This document shows positions 28,332 to 37,832 of a DNA stretch of 64,000 nucleotides, piece after piece. Numbering within the stretch: the first letter of the stretch is position 1; each line of letters starts with the position of its first letter. The stretch is from Chryseobacterium mulctrae (GTDB lineage: Bacteria; Bacteroidota; Bacteroidia; Flavobacteriales; Weeksellaceae), in NCBI RefSeq assembly GCF_006175945.1, contig NZ_VAJL01000001.1, positions 4,101,001-4,165,000 of the forward strand. The letters run 5' to 3'. The notes beneath the pieces are model-generated. The model had not been told where the DNA came from, ran no database searches, and saw only the letters and a list, made by a program, of their open reading frames with translations. The position numbers were made by a program, and so were the translations under genes.

Positions 28332-29849
28332 ATGAAAATTTTTACTGTAGAAAATATCAGATTGGCTGATCTTTATACCATTCAGAATGAGCTGATTTCA
28401 CCTGTTCAATTGATGGAAAGAGCTTCTTCGCTTTGTGCAGAATGGATTTTTTCGAATTGTAAACATCATACAAAATTTGCAATATTTTGCGGAAACGGAA
28501 ATAATGGCGGTGATGGTTTTGCCATTGCAAGAATGCTGTATCTGAAAGGTTTTGATGTAGACGTTTTTATCAATAAAGAGCAGTTGAAATTTTCTGATGA
28601 AGCTTTAATCAATTATAACAGACTGAAAGATATTTCTGGAATTTCAGTGATAGATTTTGATGAAATTTTAAAGTACGATTTTGATGAAAAAACAGTAATC
28701 ATCGATGCGCTTTTCGGAACCGGATTATCAAGAAATCCTGAAGAGATTTTTAAAGAGGTGATTGAAGTTTTAAACTCAAAAAGTAATCCTAAAATTTCGA
28801 TTGATGTTCCTTCGGGACTATTTGCTGATCAAATTAATAATGAAAACTCAACAATATTTAAAGCAGATTATACATTGACTTTTCAATTTTGGAAAAAAAG
28901 TTTTCTTCATCCTGAAACCGGAAGTTTCACTGGAAAAGTAATTGTTTTGGATATAAATTTATCTCAGGAATTTATTGAAAAAACTTCAACCAATGATTTT
29001 GTAATTGATGATGAAGTCATTCAGAATATTTTTAAAATCAGACAAGATTTCGCCCATAAAGGCACATATGGAAAATCAATTATTGTGGGCGGAAGTTACG
29101 GGAAAATCGGAGCTGTAGTTTTGGCTACAAAATCTGCTCTGAAAACAGGTTCAGGGTTAACGTTTGTTTTGGCTCCCAATTGTGGTTATGAAATTCTGCA
29201 GACAAGTATTCCGGAAGCAATGTTTATTGATGGTGGTAAAAAAAAGATTTATCAAATTGAAAAAGTGGAAAATGCCGTTTACGGAATTGGTCCTGGTTTA
29301 GGTACAGGAAAAGAAACGGAAAAAGCTTTGCTGGAATTTCTTGAAAATCATCAATCTCCTTTAATTTTGGATGCAGATGCTTTAAATATTATTTCTAAAG
29401 ACAAAGCTTATTTAAAATTAATTCCTAAAAGATCGATTATTACACCCCATCCCAAAGAATTTGAAAGACTTTTCGGAAAAACTGAAAACTCATTTGAAAG
29501 GTTAGATTTAGCCAGAACAAAAGCAAAAGAATTGGGGATTTATATTGTTTTGAAAGATCACCATACGCAAATGGTAACTCCAGAAGGAAAAGTCTTTTAT
29601 AATATCACCGGAAATTCGGGTTTGGCAAAAGGCGGAAGCGGAGATATTCTTACCGGAATTATTACCTCCCTTTTAGCTCAAAAATATTCTGAAGAAGAAG
29701 CCGCTACTTTAGGCGTCTGGCTTCACGGAAAAGCTGCAGATTCTGCTGCCGAAAAATACTCTAAAGAAGCGATGCTGCCTACAGATGTGATTAATGAACT
29801 CGGGAATGTCTTTATTGAAGTAAACAAAAAAGCCACAACTCAGTTGTGA
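28332..29849 (+). CDS. nnr: Bifunctional NAD(P)H-hydrate epimerase/dehydratase
   Basis: A 505-residue repair enzyme joining NnrE (epimerase) and NnrD (ADP-dependent dehydratase), which restore hydrated NADH and NADPH. The N-terminal half has FCGNGNNGGDGFAIARML (YjeF_N fold). The C-terminal half has SIIVGGSYGKIGA, GPGLGTGKETEKALLE, and the ribokinase-like NSGLAKGGSGDILTGII motif with catalytic Asp. Length is normal for the fused protein. Its stop region forms a short hairpin overlapping the coding end. Confidence 0.95.
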   Translation: MKIFTVENIRLADLYTIQNELISPVQLMERASSLCAEWIFSNCKHHTKFAIFCGNGNNGGDGFAIARMLYLKGFDVDVFINKEQLKFSDEALINYNRLKDISGISVIDFDEILKYDFDEKTVIIDALFGTGLSRNPEEIFKEVIEVLNSKSNPKISIDVPSGLFADQINNENSTIFKADYTLTFQFWKKSFLHPETGSFTGKVIVLDINLSQEFIEKTSTNDFVIDDEVIQNIFKIRQDFAHKGTYGKSIIVGGSYGKIGAVVLATKSALKTGSGLTFVLAPNCGYEILQTSIPEAMFIDGGKKKIYQIEKVENAVYGIGPGLGTGKETEKALLEFLENHQSPLILDADALNIISKDKAYLKLIPKRSIITPHPKEFERLFGKTENSFERLDLARTKAKELGIYIVLKDHHTQMVTPEGKVFYNITGNSGLAKGGSGDILTGIITSLLAQKYSEEEAATLGVWLHGKAADSAAEKYSKEAMLPTDVINELGNVFIEVNKKATTQL

Positions 29850-29876
29850 CTTTCAGATTTTTATGTGTTTTAAAAA

Positions 29877-31148
29877 TTATTCAGGTTTAGCGTTTTCAGC
29901 TTCTGTAATTTTTAAATTTTTAGAATAAAGCATAATAATAAATCCAGCAATCATAAACGGAATTGATAAAATTTGTCCGGTATTTAATCCTGCAAAAGAA
30001 ATAAACTCATCACCTTGAGGTTCTTTCAAAAATTCTACAAAGAATCTGATTGCCCATAAAATGATAAAGAATAAACCAAATAACCATCCTTGCTGATATT
30101 TTTTGTCAGTTTTTCTGTATAAAGTCCAAAGTAAAATAAACAATAAAACATAACCTATTGCTTCAAATAACTGAGTTGGATAACGTGGTATTGTTACACC
30201 GTATTCACTGCTTTGTTGTGGAAAAAGGATCGCAAATGGTGAACTAGGATCAACTGGTTTACCAATGATTTCAGAATTGAAAAAATTCCCCATTCTTACA
30301 AAAGCTCCACCTATCGCAACTACAATTCCTAATCTGTCATACACCCAAAACGGATTTTTCTTGATGATTTTAAATGAATAATAAAGAGTCGTTAGAATTA
30401 CAGCAATTGTAGCTCCGTGACTTGCCAATCCGGAAAAACCGGTAAATTTTAAACCATTCTTTGTACTGATTGGTAAGAAAACACTCCAGAAATCTTCTTT
30501 GAATAATTCGGGCTGATAAAAAATAACGTGCCCCATTCTTGCTCCCAGAATTGTACCGATTAAAGTCCAGGTAAAAATAGGCTCTACATATTTCAGGTTT
30601 ACATTATCAGTTTGATACATCTTTGTCATTAAAACATATCCTATCCCAAATGCGAAAATAAACATTAAGCTATAAAAATGCAGTGTAACTGGTCCCAATT
30701 TAATTCCTGGACTAATATCCCAAATTTTAAACGGAGTTTCTAATGAAACAGTGTCGGTTGGAGAGACTGTTTTTTTAGTTTTTAATGCATATTTCAGTGT
30801 TTCAATTTTATCTTCAGAAATATTTGAATTTTCTACAAGCTTGAAATTTTTATCAAAAAACTGATAGTTTGCGCTCTTGTAACTATTGATAAGAATTGCG
30901 TTAGAATGATAAGGATCTGCTTCAACATTGGTTTTGGTGAAAATAACCAAAGTATTGTCATTGGTCACTACATCAGCAAATTTATTGATGTTTCTAAATT
31001 CTGTACTTGCATAAATTTTTACAGGTAACTCGGCAGAATTAATTTTTAATGTTCCGTCAGATAAACTGTCTTGATGATTCTGTGCAAAAAAACATTGGGT
31101 AACCAATGCGAATAACACAAAATAAATTCGGAAGAAAATATTACTCAT
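29877..31148 (-). CDS. lgt: Prolipoprotein diacylglyceryl transferase with N-terminal extension
   Basis: A 423-residue Lgt that transfers diacylglycerol to lipoprotein Cys in the inner membrane. The Lgt core starts around residue 155 and includes GLASHGATIAVI with the conserved His, VRMGNFFNSEIIG (signature RxGNFxNxE) and IRFFVEFLKEP near the end, all within seven hydrophobic helices. Unusually, about 150 residues precede it: a signal-like segment (MSNIFFRIYFVLFALVTQCFF) and a periplasmic-looking domain. Lgt proteins are commonly 260-300 residues, so this is an N-terminal extension of unknown role. ATG 31148 is preferred over 31199, which overlaps yidD. Confidence 0.9.
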   Translation of the reverse strand: MSNIFFRIYFVLFALVTQCFFAQNHQDSLSDGTLKINSAELPVKIYASTEFRNINKFADVVTNDNTLVIFTKTNVEADPYHSNAILINSYKSANYQFFDKNFKLVENSNISEDKIETLKYALKTKKTVSPTDTVSLETPFKIWDISPGIKLGPVTLHFYSLMFIFAFGIGYVLMTKMYQTDNVNLKYVEPIFTWTLIGTILGARMGHVIFYQPELFKEDFWSVFLPISTKNGLKFTGFSGLASHGATIAVILTTLYYSFKIIKKNPFWVYDRLGIVVAIGGAFVRMGNFFNSEIIGKPVDPSSPFAILFPQQSSEYGVTIPRYPTQLFEAIGYVLLFILLWTLYRKTDKKYQQGWLFGLFFIILWAIRFFVEFLKEPQGDEFISFAGLNTGQILSIPFMIAGFIIMLYSKNLKITEAENAKPE

Positions 31149-31173
31149 TTTTATTTGTTTATTATTGAATATT

Positions 31174-31416
31174 TTATTTTTTTGGAGGAACGGGATCATA
31201 GCCGCTTCCGCCCCAAGGATGACATTTTGAAATTCTTTTTACACCCAGCCAAAATCCTTTAAAAATGCCGTGAACCTGCAGAGATTCTACCATATAATGT
31301 GAACAGGTAGGTTCGTATCGGCAATTCTTGGGAAGTAAGGGCGAGATAAACCATTGGTAAAATTTAATGAGAATTACCAAAGGTGAAGTGATGATTTTGT
31401 TAAATGAAAGTTTCAA
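31174..31416 (-). CDS. yidD: Membrane protein insertion efficiency factor
   Basis: An 80-residue YidD with the conserved core [30 protein letters not shown] and the [13 protein letters not shown] tail, including three Cys. It is a small peripheral inner-membrane factor that helps YidC-dependent insertion. It sits 25 nt upstream of lgt on the same strand, suggesting a shared transcript for membrane and lipoprotein biogenesis. Usually found near rnpA-yidC, which are not in this window. Confidence 0.93.
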   Translation of the reverse strand: MKLSFNKIITSPLVILIKFYQWFISPLLPKNCRYEPTCSHYMVESLQVHGIFKGFWLGVKRISKCHPWGGSGYDPVPPKK

Positions 31417-31565
31417 AACATTGCAAAAGTAGGGTAAAAAATTGAAATTTAGTTTAAATTTGTTTGAAGTTTCAGAGAGTAAACAGATGATCCGTCGGAT
31501 AAATTGATAGCTTTATCAACTCTGTTTACTTTCGCCAAATATTTAAAATTCAAATAGATAAAATC

Positions 31566-32843
31566 TTGAATCACAATACTCCTTTAGCAGAAAGATTAAG
31601 ACCAAAAACATTAGACGAAGTTTTAGGGCAGGAGCATCTTACCGGAGAAAAAGGTACCATCCGGAAAATGCTTGAAAATGACACCTTAAATTCTCTTATT
31701 CTTTGGGGACCTCCGGGAACAGGAAAAACGACTTTGGCTGAAATTATTTCGGAAAAATCGGGAAGAAAGTTTTTTAAACTTTCGGCAGTTTCTTCAGGCG
31801 TAAAAGATGTGCGCGATGTGATAGAAGATGCAAAAAAGCAGAATCTTTTTTCAGGAAAATCACCCATTCTTTTTATTGATGAAATTCACCGTTTTAATAA
31901 ATCTCAACAAGATTCTCTTCTTCATGCCGTAGAAAAAGGTTGGGTGGTTCTTATTGGTGCAACGACAGAAAATCCAAGCTTTGAAGTGGTTTCAGCATTG
32001 CTTTCAAGAAGTCAGGTTTATATATTGAAAGCTTTGAGTCATGAAAAATTGGAAGATCTTATTGATATTACATCAGAAAGGTTTAATAAAGATGAAGGAA
32101 CCGATTTTAGGATTAAAGAAAAAGAAGCTTTCATTCAGTATTCCGGTGGTGATGGTAGAAAGCTCATTAATTCTGTAGAGTTGGTATTGAACCAGTTTAA
32201 AAATTCTGATAATAAAGAAATTTCAAACGATGATGTAATGTCGGTTCTTCAGGAAACGATGGCGCTTTATGATAAAAATGGCGAACAACATTATGATATT
32301 ATCTCGGCTTTCATAAAATCGATGCGTGGAAGCGATCCGAATGGTGCAGTTTATTGGTTAGCTAGAATGATTGCAGGCGGAGAAGATATCAAGTTTATTG
32401 CTCGAAGAATGCTTATTCTTGCCTCTGAAGATATTGGTTTGGCAAATCCGAATGCTTTGGTTATTGCCAATAACTGTTTTCAGGCGATTAACGTTATTGG
32501 AAATCCCGAATCGAGAATTTTACTGAGCGAAACGGCGATTTATCTTGCGGTTTCACCAAAAAGTAATTCAGCTTATATGGCAATTAATGATGCTTTGGCT
32601 TTTGTGAAGAAAACCGGAAATCTTCCTGTTCCTTTGCATTTAAGAAATGCTCCTACAAAACTGATGAAAGATTTAGATTATGGTAAAGAATATAAATACG
32701 CCCATTCTTTTGAAGGAAATTTTGTGAATCAAGATTTTTTGCCGGAAGAAATAAAAGATGCCAAATTCTACGAGCCCGGAAATAATGCCACCGAAAAGAA
32801 AATCTACGACGAGCTTAAGAAAAAATGGAATAACAAGTATTAG
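31566..32843 (+). CDS. rarA: Replication-associated recombination protein A
   Basis: A 425-residue AAA+ ATPase (RarA/MgsA/WRNIP1) that acts at stalled forks. It starts PLAERLRPKTLDEVLGQEHL, has Walker A GPPGTGKTTLA, Walker B ILFIDEIHRFNK, sensor GATTENPSFEV, and the C-terminal MgsA domain with GSDPNGAVYWLARMI and ASEDIGLANP. Start is TTG 31566 and no better ATG lies upstream in frame. A TACTTTCG box one mismatch from consensus occurs upstream. A bidirectional terminator follows. Confidence 0.95.
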   Translation: MNHNTPLAERLRPKTLDEVLGQEHLTGEKGTIRKMLENDTLNSLILWGPPGTGKTTLAEIISEKSGRKFFKLSAVSSGVKDVRDVIEDAKKQNLFSGKSPILFIDEIHRFNKSQQDSLLHAVEKGWVVLIGATTENPSFEVVSALLSRSQVYILKALSHEKLEDLIDITSERFNKDEGTDFRIKEKEAFIQYSGGDGRKLINSVELVLNQFKNSDNKEISNDDVMSVLQETMALYDKNGEQHYDIISAFIKSMRGSDPNGAVYWLARMIAGGEDIKFIARRMLILASEDIGLANPNALVIANNCFQAINVIGNPESRILLSETAIYLAVSPKSNSAYMAINDALAFVKKTGNLPVPLHLRNAPTKLMKDLDYGKEYKYAHSFEGNFVNQDFLPEEIKDAKFYEPGNNATEKKIYDELKKKWNNKY

Positions 32844-32856
32844 TATTAATTATAAA

Positions 32857-32886
32857 AAAACGGATGTTCAAAAGAGCATCCGTTTT
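32857..32886. terminator. Bidirectional terminator after rarA
   Basis: A 13-bp stem (AAAACGGATGTTC pairing with GAGCATCCGTTTT, one G-U), loop AAAA, with T-runs both ways. It separates convergent rarA and the gene at 32905. Confidence 0.82.
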
Positions 32887-32904
32887 AAAATATAATTTGA
32901 TTTT

Positions 32905-33339
32905 TTATTTTGCTGTAGTCGTGATGAATAATGATTTTATACCATTGTATTCTTTCACTTCCATCTGTTGTGCAATTACCGCATATATTCTCATATTCGT
33001 ATCCTTAAATTCATAACCTTCGATGATAACAGGAGTGTCTTTAGGAAGATTGCTTTGCACATTAAGTTGTGATAAACTTATGTTATCTGGAATACCTACA
33101 TTGTTTTTAAATTTAACCTCAGTAAGACCTTGTTCTGCAATAAAACTAAATTTTTTAAGTTTTTGAGGTAAATTGGCAGCTTTATATGCCTGTGTACTTT
33201 GTACAGATTCTTTTTGGTTTTCAAACAAAGTTGTTGTACCTACCATATCTCCTAAAATAGCAAACTTTACCTTTGTATTTTTCTGAGCAAATAATGTCGC
33301 AGAAGCAAAGATTAATAAAGAATATAGAATTTTTTTCAT
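32905..33339 (-). CDS. Uncharacterised exported protein
   Basis: A 144-residue protein with a signal peptide (MKKILYSLLIFASATLFAQK). The mature part (VKFAILGDMVGTTTLFENQ and LPQKLKKFSFIAEQGLTEVKF) is not from a family I recognise and has no Cys or catalytic motif. It is likely a small periplasmic or outer-membrane-associated protein. It is monocistronic with rarA in convergent orientation. Confidence 0.75.
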   Translation of the reverse strand: MKKILYSLLIFASATLFAQKNTKVKFAILGDMVGTTTLFENQKESVQSTQAYKAANLPQKLKKFSFIAEQGLTEVKFKNNVGIPDNISLSQLNVQSNLPKDTPVIIEGYEFKDTNMRIYAVIAQQMEVKEYNGIKSLFITTTAK

Positions 33340-33453
33340 AGTTAATAATATAAATGTTAAAAACGTGATAAATATACTTACTTTTTGTAAAATATCAAGG
33401 GGAATTTTAAATTAATTGTAAAATGTTAATAAATAATAGTTTTTGAAAGGATT

Positions 33454-35655
33454 CTAAATGTTTTCATCGGTAGAATTGTCATTCTTTTCCACTAAATTTT
33501 TAAGCATATTTTTAAATTTTTGAAACATAAATGAACTCAGCAACAAAATAATTCCCAAAATAATAAAAGCGATAATTCTGGAAACGTTATCCATTTGCCA
33601 AACATCATAAAGATATAATTTAAGGATGGTAATGCCGAGTAATCCAAAACCGATTTTGTTGAGTTCCGGAATAGTCTTTTTTAAGCCTGCAAAAATAAAT
33701 CCGCAAGATAAAACTGCCCAAATAATAGGAAGATACAGAATGCTGAAATGTTCCTGCAACTGAAAAACATTTTTATAAGTGGTGTTATTTGAAAAAATAT
33801 AAACTCGGTAAAGCTCAAAACTTACAGAAAGAATGAAGACAAATGAAATAAGTAAATAACCAGCTTTCTGCTTTAAAAACTGTGATGGTGGAATCAGTTT
33901 TATAATTAAATATAGAAGTGGCGCCAAATAAATCAAATGAATCCAATAGAAACTTAGTCCTATTTCTTTTGTTATTATTGCGTGTACAATTTGTGAATTG
34001 GTAATATGTGCAATAAATACAAACAACAAACCATAAATCAACAGATTTTCTAAGTCTTCCGAAATGCTTAATCTTTTCTTTAATATTAATAATAAAATTG
34101 TGAAAACAATACTGTACAAAAGGCAGTAAGTAAGAATAATAACGATATTTAGTGACGAAAGCTGATAAATCAATTCAAATAAAATAGAAAAGTAAATCAC
34201 GCCAAAGCATAAAACTTTAAAAGCATTTTCAAAAAACTCGACATCACTTTTTTCTTTGGATTCTTTCTTCAGTAAAATTAAATTGAAAAAACAACTTGCA
34301 ATAACGACTAAACTCGTCAGAAAAACAGGATTGAAAATTAGAGTTAAATGTTTTTCATTATTTATATATTCAGTCCAGGTCATTATTTGAGATAAAATAA
34401 CCAATGGAAAAAGAAGGTAGAAAAATATTTTGAAAATACTGTGACCGGTTTTTTTCCATATATATAATAAAAGAGAAGCTTCAATTGCCCAAACACTCGT
34501 GATGAGGTGGGTTTTAAATTGTAATGCAACAGCTAAAGTCAAAAGACTGATACCAATTCCGGCAAAAACAGAATAATTTCTTTCAAACTTTTTGTTCTGA
34601 TATTCTCTGAACGCAAAAAAGATATTAATAAATGCAAAGCTGAGCGGGAAGATACTTAAAGGTTCATATTTTAAAATAGAAAAGATATAAACCAGTCCGA
34701 TGATGCTTGAGAAATTAATAAGAACCAACATTAAAATATCAAGCTTAGAAAGCAAATTTGTTTTAAAATAATGTTGAAGTGCAAAAGCGTAAAATATAAT
34801 ATACGTTACAATGTAAAAGATGATACTTGTAAGATCAGTTTTCTCAATAGTCCAGAAATAAAGATAGATCGCCGTGAAAATAAATGCAATCCAGCCTACA
34901 CTTTTCCAGTTTTTCAAATAAACGGTAATCAGCATTCCGATATTTAAAAGAGATAAATAAGTGAAAAGGAAAATATAATTGCTTTGTCCGTTACTGATCA
35001 TCAATGGCGCCAGAAAACCTCCGAACAATGAAAAAATAATCAGCGTCTCACTATTATAACGATAAGAAAGGAAAATTGAAAGCAGAGTAATCGCACAAGT
35101 AATTACAAATGCCGTATTCTGTGTAAACAAATGATACTCTCTAAATGCGATGGTTGTTGTAAAATAAAGCACCGCAATTCCGCCACCCATAATGATGGAT
35201 GAAAAAATAGTATAATTTTTCCTGATAAAATGAGCAATGATGATAAGAATAAATCCTGCCAAGAAACCAATTCCCATTCTTGCGCTTTCACCAATCCAGT
35301 TTTTATCGATGGCATATTTTACAAAATAACCGATTCCTAAAACCAAAGTAAATATACCAATGATTGTAAGAACATTTTGCTTAATAAAATCAAAAAGCGG
35401 AGTCAGCCAGTCTTTTTCTGGTTCTGAATCTTCTTCAATGATTTCTGATTTTACAGTTTGCCCAACCTCGATTCTTTCATTAGACAAGGTTTGAAGTTTA
35501 ATGGTTTCTGTGAAACTCTGTTCTTGTTTTTCAATATTTGCTTTATCATTTGATAAATCAGAAATTTTCTGTTCCAGAATTTGAATCTTTCTGTTCAGGT
35601 TTTGATAAACTAAAACAATCAGTAGAATTAATATCGTAATTAGTGCGTAAATCAT
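33454..35655 (-). CDS. DUF2339 polytopic membrane protein
   Basis: A 733-residue protein with a short N-terminal anchor and coiled coil (LNRKIQILEQKISDLSNDKANIEKQEQ), followed by very many hydrophobic helices from about residue 90 to the end. The pattern, including GIGYFVKYAIDKNWIGESARMGIGFLAG and FSLFGGFLAPLMISNGQSN, fits the DUF2339 family of large Bacteroidota membrane proteins of unknown function. It is not related to named transporters I know. A possible -7 box lies upstream on the minus strand. Confidence 0.85.
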   Translation of the reverse strand: MIYALITILILLIVLVYQNLNRKIQILEQKISDLSNDKANIEKQEQSFTETIKLQTLSNERIEVGQTVKSEIIEEDSEPEKDWLTPLFDFIKQNVLTIIGIFTLVLGIGYFVKYAIDKNWIGESARMGIGFLAGFILIIIAHFIRKNYTIFSSIIMGGGIAVLYFTTTIAFREYHLFTQNTAFVITCAITLLSIFLSYRYNSETLIIFSLFGGFLAPLMISNGQSNYIFLFTYLSLLNIGMLITVYLKNWKSVGWIAFIFTAIYLYFWTIEKTDLTSIIFYIVTYIIFYAFALQHYFKTNLLSKLDILMLVLINFSSIIGLVYIFSILKYEPLSIFPLSFAFINIFFAFREYQNKKFERNYSVFAGIGISLLTLAVALQFKTHLITSVWAIEASLLLYIWKKTGHSIFKIFFYLLFPLVILSQIMTWTEYINNEKHLTLIFNPVFLTSLVVIASCFFNLILLKKESKEKSDVEFFENAFKVLCFGVIYFSILFELIYQLSSLNIVIILTYCLLYSIVFTILLLILKKRLSISEDLENLLIYGLLFVFIAHITNSQIVHAIITKEIGLSFYWIHLIYLAPLLYLIIKLIPPSQFLKQKAGYLLISFVFILSVSFELYRVYIFSNNTTYKNVFQLQEHFSILYLPIIWAVLSCGFIFAGLKKTIPELNKIGFGLLGITILKLYLYDVWQMDNVSRIIAFIILGIILLLSSFMFQKFKNMLKNLVEKNDNSTDENI

Positions 35656-35671
35656 TCATTTGATTTACTAC

Positions 35672-35679
35672 CAAATATA
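35672..35679 (-). promoter_or_regulatory. -7 promoter box (TATATTTG) for the DUF2339 gene
   Basis: An exact TAnnTTTG match on the minus strand, 16 nt upstream of the ATG at 35655. Confidence 0.45.
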
Positions 35680-35720
35680 GTGATTTGAAAGTTTAACCGT
35701 TAAAAAATCTTAAAACAGAT

Positions 35721-36140
35721 TTAATCATTTTCTTCTTTCCAGTTTTCTTCAATTAATTTCATTAAAAAATCCGGACATTTAATTACTTTGTTAGTTTCGG
35801 CATTCAAAAAAAATAGAGTAGTGGAAGCTTCGGTGATTTTAATTCCTTCTTCGTTATAAATTTCATATTCAAATTCTATTCTTACTCCCGGAATTTTTTT
35901 CATAAAAGTGTGAATTTCTAATTTTTGATCGTATAGTGCTGGTTTTAAATACTTAATTTTATAATCAGAAACCGGAAGCCAAATTCCTTGCTTTTCTATC
36001 TCGTCATAAGAGATGCCGATGCTGCGAAAAAGTTCCACACGACCCAATTCAAAATACGTTGCGTAATTGCCGTAATAGACGTATTTCATGGGATCGGTTT
36101 CTGCGTAACGTACTCGTAATGAGTGTTTTGAGTGTATCAT
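35721..36140 (-). CDS. YbgC-type acyl-CoA thioesterase, hotdog fold
   Basis: A 139-residue hotdog thioesterase in the 4-hydroxybenzoyl-CoA/YbgC group. The opening strand LRVRYAETDPMKYVYYGNYATYFELGRVELFR has the Asp and Tyr of the family motif, and the rest matches the small tetrameric hotdog domain. It cleaves an acyl-CoA of unknown identity. It is divergent from dnaA and the gap carries promoter-like sequence for both. Confidence 0.87.
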   Translation of the reverse strand: MIHSKHSLRVRYAETDPMKYVYYGNYATYFELGRVELFRSIGISYDEIEKQGIWLPVSDYKIKYLKPALYDQKLEIHTFMKKIPGVRIEFEYEIYNEEGIKITEASTTLFFLNAETNKVIKCPDFLMKLIEENWKEEND

Positions 36141-36162
36141 TTTTATCTCTTAATTATACATA

Positions 36163-36170
36163 CAAATATA
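36163..36170 (-). promoter_or_regulatory. -7 promoter box (TATATTTG) for the thioesterase gene
   Basis: An exact TAnnTTTG match on the minus strand, 22 nt upstream of the ATG at 36140, in the divergent region with dnaA. Confidence 0.45.
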
Positions 36171-36274
36171 TTTTTAAATAATCAATATGAGAAATATTTT
36201 TTTATGAAAATAAAAAATGAGACCTTTGTCTTCCTCCTAAAACGACTAACCAAAGAATTAATCAGGGCATAAAA

Positions 36275-37729
36275 ATGGGTGAAAATTTAATGATGATATG
36301 GCAGAAATGCCTTCAGTTTATGCGTGACAATCTTAACGCAGCTGAAGACAATTCTGATCTTAAAAAGCTTGAAAAATCTTTCGATTTACTATTCGACAAA
36401 GTACAACCAATTTCATTGGTTGAGAACAATCTTACGTTGATGGTTCCGAGTGATTTTTACAAAGAATATATTGAAGATAACTATCTGTCATTGCTTTCTG
36501 CTGCTCTAAAGAAAAATATCGGTAAAGGGGTAAAACTTTGGTATTCTGTAATGGAAAATAAACCAAGCGGTTTAGAAAGACCAGTTACCATGAATATGAA
36601 AGGGAAGTCTACTCCCACTCCGAAAGTTCAGGAAACCATGCCTCAAGGATTTTCCGGAAATATTGTAAATCCTTTTGTAGTACCAGGAATTAAAAAAGTA
36701 AATATTGATTCTAATCTTAAAGCAGATTTCTCTTTTGATAATTATGTAGAAGGTGAAAGCAACAAGTTTGCTTCTACCGTTGCAAGATCAATTGCAAAAA
36801 GACCTGGAGCAACTGCTTTTAACCCACTATTTTTATATGGAGGTTATGGAGTTGGTAAAACTCACTTAGGTCAGGCTGTAGGTTTGGAAGTGAAAAGTCA
36901 GTTTCCTGATAAAGTAGTTCTTTATTTATCATCTGAAAAATTCATTCAACAGTTTATTTCGGCTGCGAAAGCTCATAAACAGACAGAATTTGCCAATTTT
37001 TATCAAATGGTAGACGTTCTGATTATTGATGATATTCAGTTCTTGTCTGGAAAATCAGCTACTCAGGATAGTTTCTTCCATATTTTTGATTATTTGCATC
37101 AAAACGGAAAGCAGATTATCCTTACTTCAGATAAGGCTCCGGTTGATATTATGGATATTCAGGACAGGATTGTTTCCCGTTTCAAATGGGGACTTTCTGC
37201 AGAGATCAAATCTCCGGATTTAAATACACGTAAACAGATTATCCAGGCTAAATTGAGCAGAGACGGTATCGTTCTTACTGAAGATATGCTTGATTTCCTT
37301 GCTGCAGAAGCAAAAACCAATGTAAGAGAATTAATTGGAATTATTAATTCTGTAATCGCTTATTCTACGATTTATAAATCAGATTTAAGCTTAGAATTAT
37401 TAAAAGAAACGATTAATAAAATTGCGGCTAATCAGAAAAAGGTCATCAACATTCCTTATATTCAGGATGTAGTTTGCGATTATTTCGGAATTAAAAGAGA
37501 GCAGCTTTTATCTAAAACAAGAAAAAGAGAAATTGCACTTCCAAGACAATTGGCGATGTATTTTTCAAAAGAATATACCAACGCTACTTTCAGTAAAATT
37601 GGTGAAGAAATGGGAGGTAAAGACCACTCAACAGTAATGTACGCTTGCGATACCATTAAAGATGTTTCTAAAATAGATAAAGAAATTAAGAAATACGTAA
37701 AAGACTTAACAGAAAAAATCAAAAATTAA
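36275..37729 (+). CDS. dnaA: Chromosomal replication initiator DnaA
   Basis: A 484-residue DnaA. The N-terminal interaction domain (MIWQKCLQFMRDN) and a Pro-rich linker precede the AAA+ core with Walker A GGYGVGKTHLGQAVG and Walker B VLIIDDIQFLSGK, sensor DRIVSRFKWGL, and the C-terminal DNA-binding signature GGKDHSTVMYACDTI. It binds ATP and unwinds the origin. I searched the 135-bp upstream region for DnaA boxes (TTATNCACA) and found none, and dnaN is not downstream, so the gene alone does not place oriC here. A strong terminator follows. Confidence 0.96.
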   Translation: MGENLMMIWQKCLQFMRDNLNAAEDNSDLKKLEKSFDLLFDKVQPISLVENNLTLMVPSDFYKEYIEDNYLSLLSAALKKNIGKGVKLWYSVMENKPSGLERPVTMNMKGKSTPTPKVQETMPQGFSGNIVNPFVVPGIKKVNIDSNLKADFSFDNYVEGESNKFASTVARSIAKRPGATAFNPLFLYGGYGVGKTHLGQAVGLEVKSQFPDKVVLYLSSEKFIQQFISAAKAHKQTEFANFYQMVDVLIIDDIQFLSGKSATQDSFFHIFDYLHQNGKQIILTSDKAPVDIMDIQDRIVSRFKWGLSAEIKSPDLNTRKQIIQAKLSRDGIVLTEDMLDFLAAEAKTNVRELIGIINSVIAYSTIYKSDLSLELLKETINKIAANQKKVINIPYIQDVVCDYFGIKREQLLSKTRKREIALPRQLAMYFSKEYTNATFSKIGEEMGGKDHSTVMYACDTIKDVSKIDKEIKKYVKDLTEKIKN

Positions 37730-37750
37730 TTCTGTACAAAATATTTATAG

Positions 37751-37779
37751 AAAGGAGAATAGGCTTATTCTCCTTTTTT
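37751..37779 (+). terminator. Rho-independent terminator after dnaA
   Basis: An 11-bp stem AAAGGAGAATA/TATTCTCCTTT with loop GGCT and T-run. Confidence 0.88.
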
Positions 37780-37782
37780 ATT

Positions 37783-37790
37783 TAGCTTTG
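37783..37790 (+). promoter_or_regulatory. -7 promoter box (TAGCTTTG) for the phosphatase gene
   Basis: An exact TAnnTTTG match. The TTG at 37788 that would extend the open frame is inside this box, so ATG 37833 is preferred, leaving about a 42-nt leader. Confidence 0.5.
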
Positions 37791-37832
37791 TTTGAAGAAA
37801 TATTATTAATTAAATTTTTAAATGATATTGAA

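Noticed and set aside
29833..29849. CACAACTCAGTTGTG hairpin at the end of nnr
   Set aside because: It is part of the coding end and has only a weak T tail, so terminator status is doubtful.
36141..36274. Possible oriC upstream of dnaA
   Set aside because: No TTATNCACA boxes or AT-rich 13-mers could be identified, and dnaN is not adjacent; a GC-skew plot would be needed.
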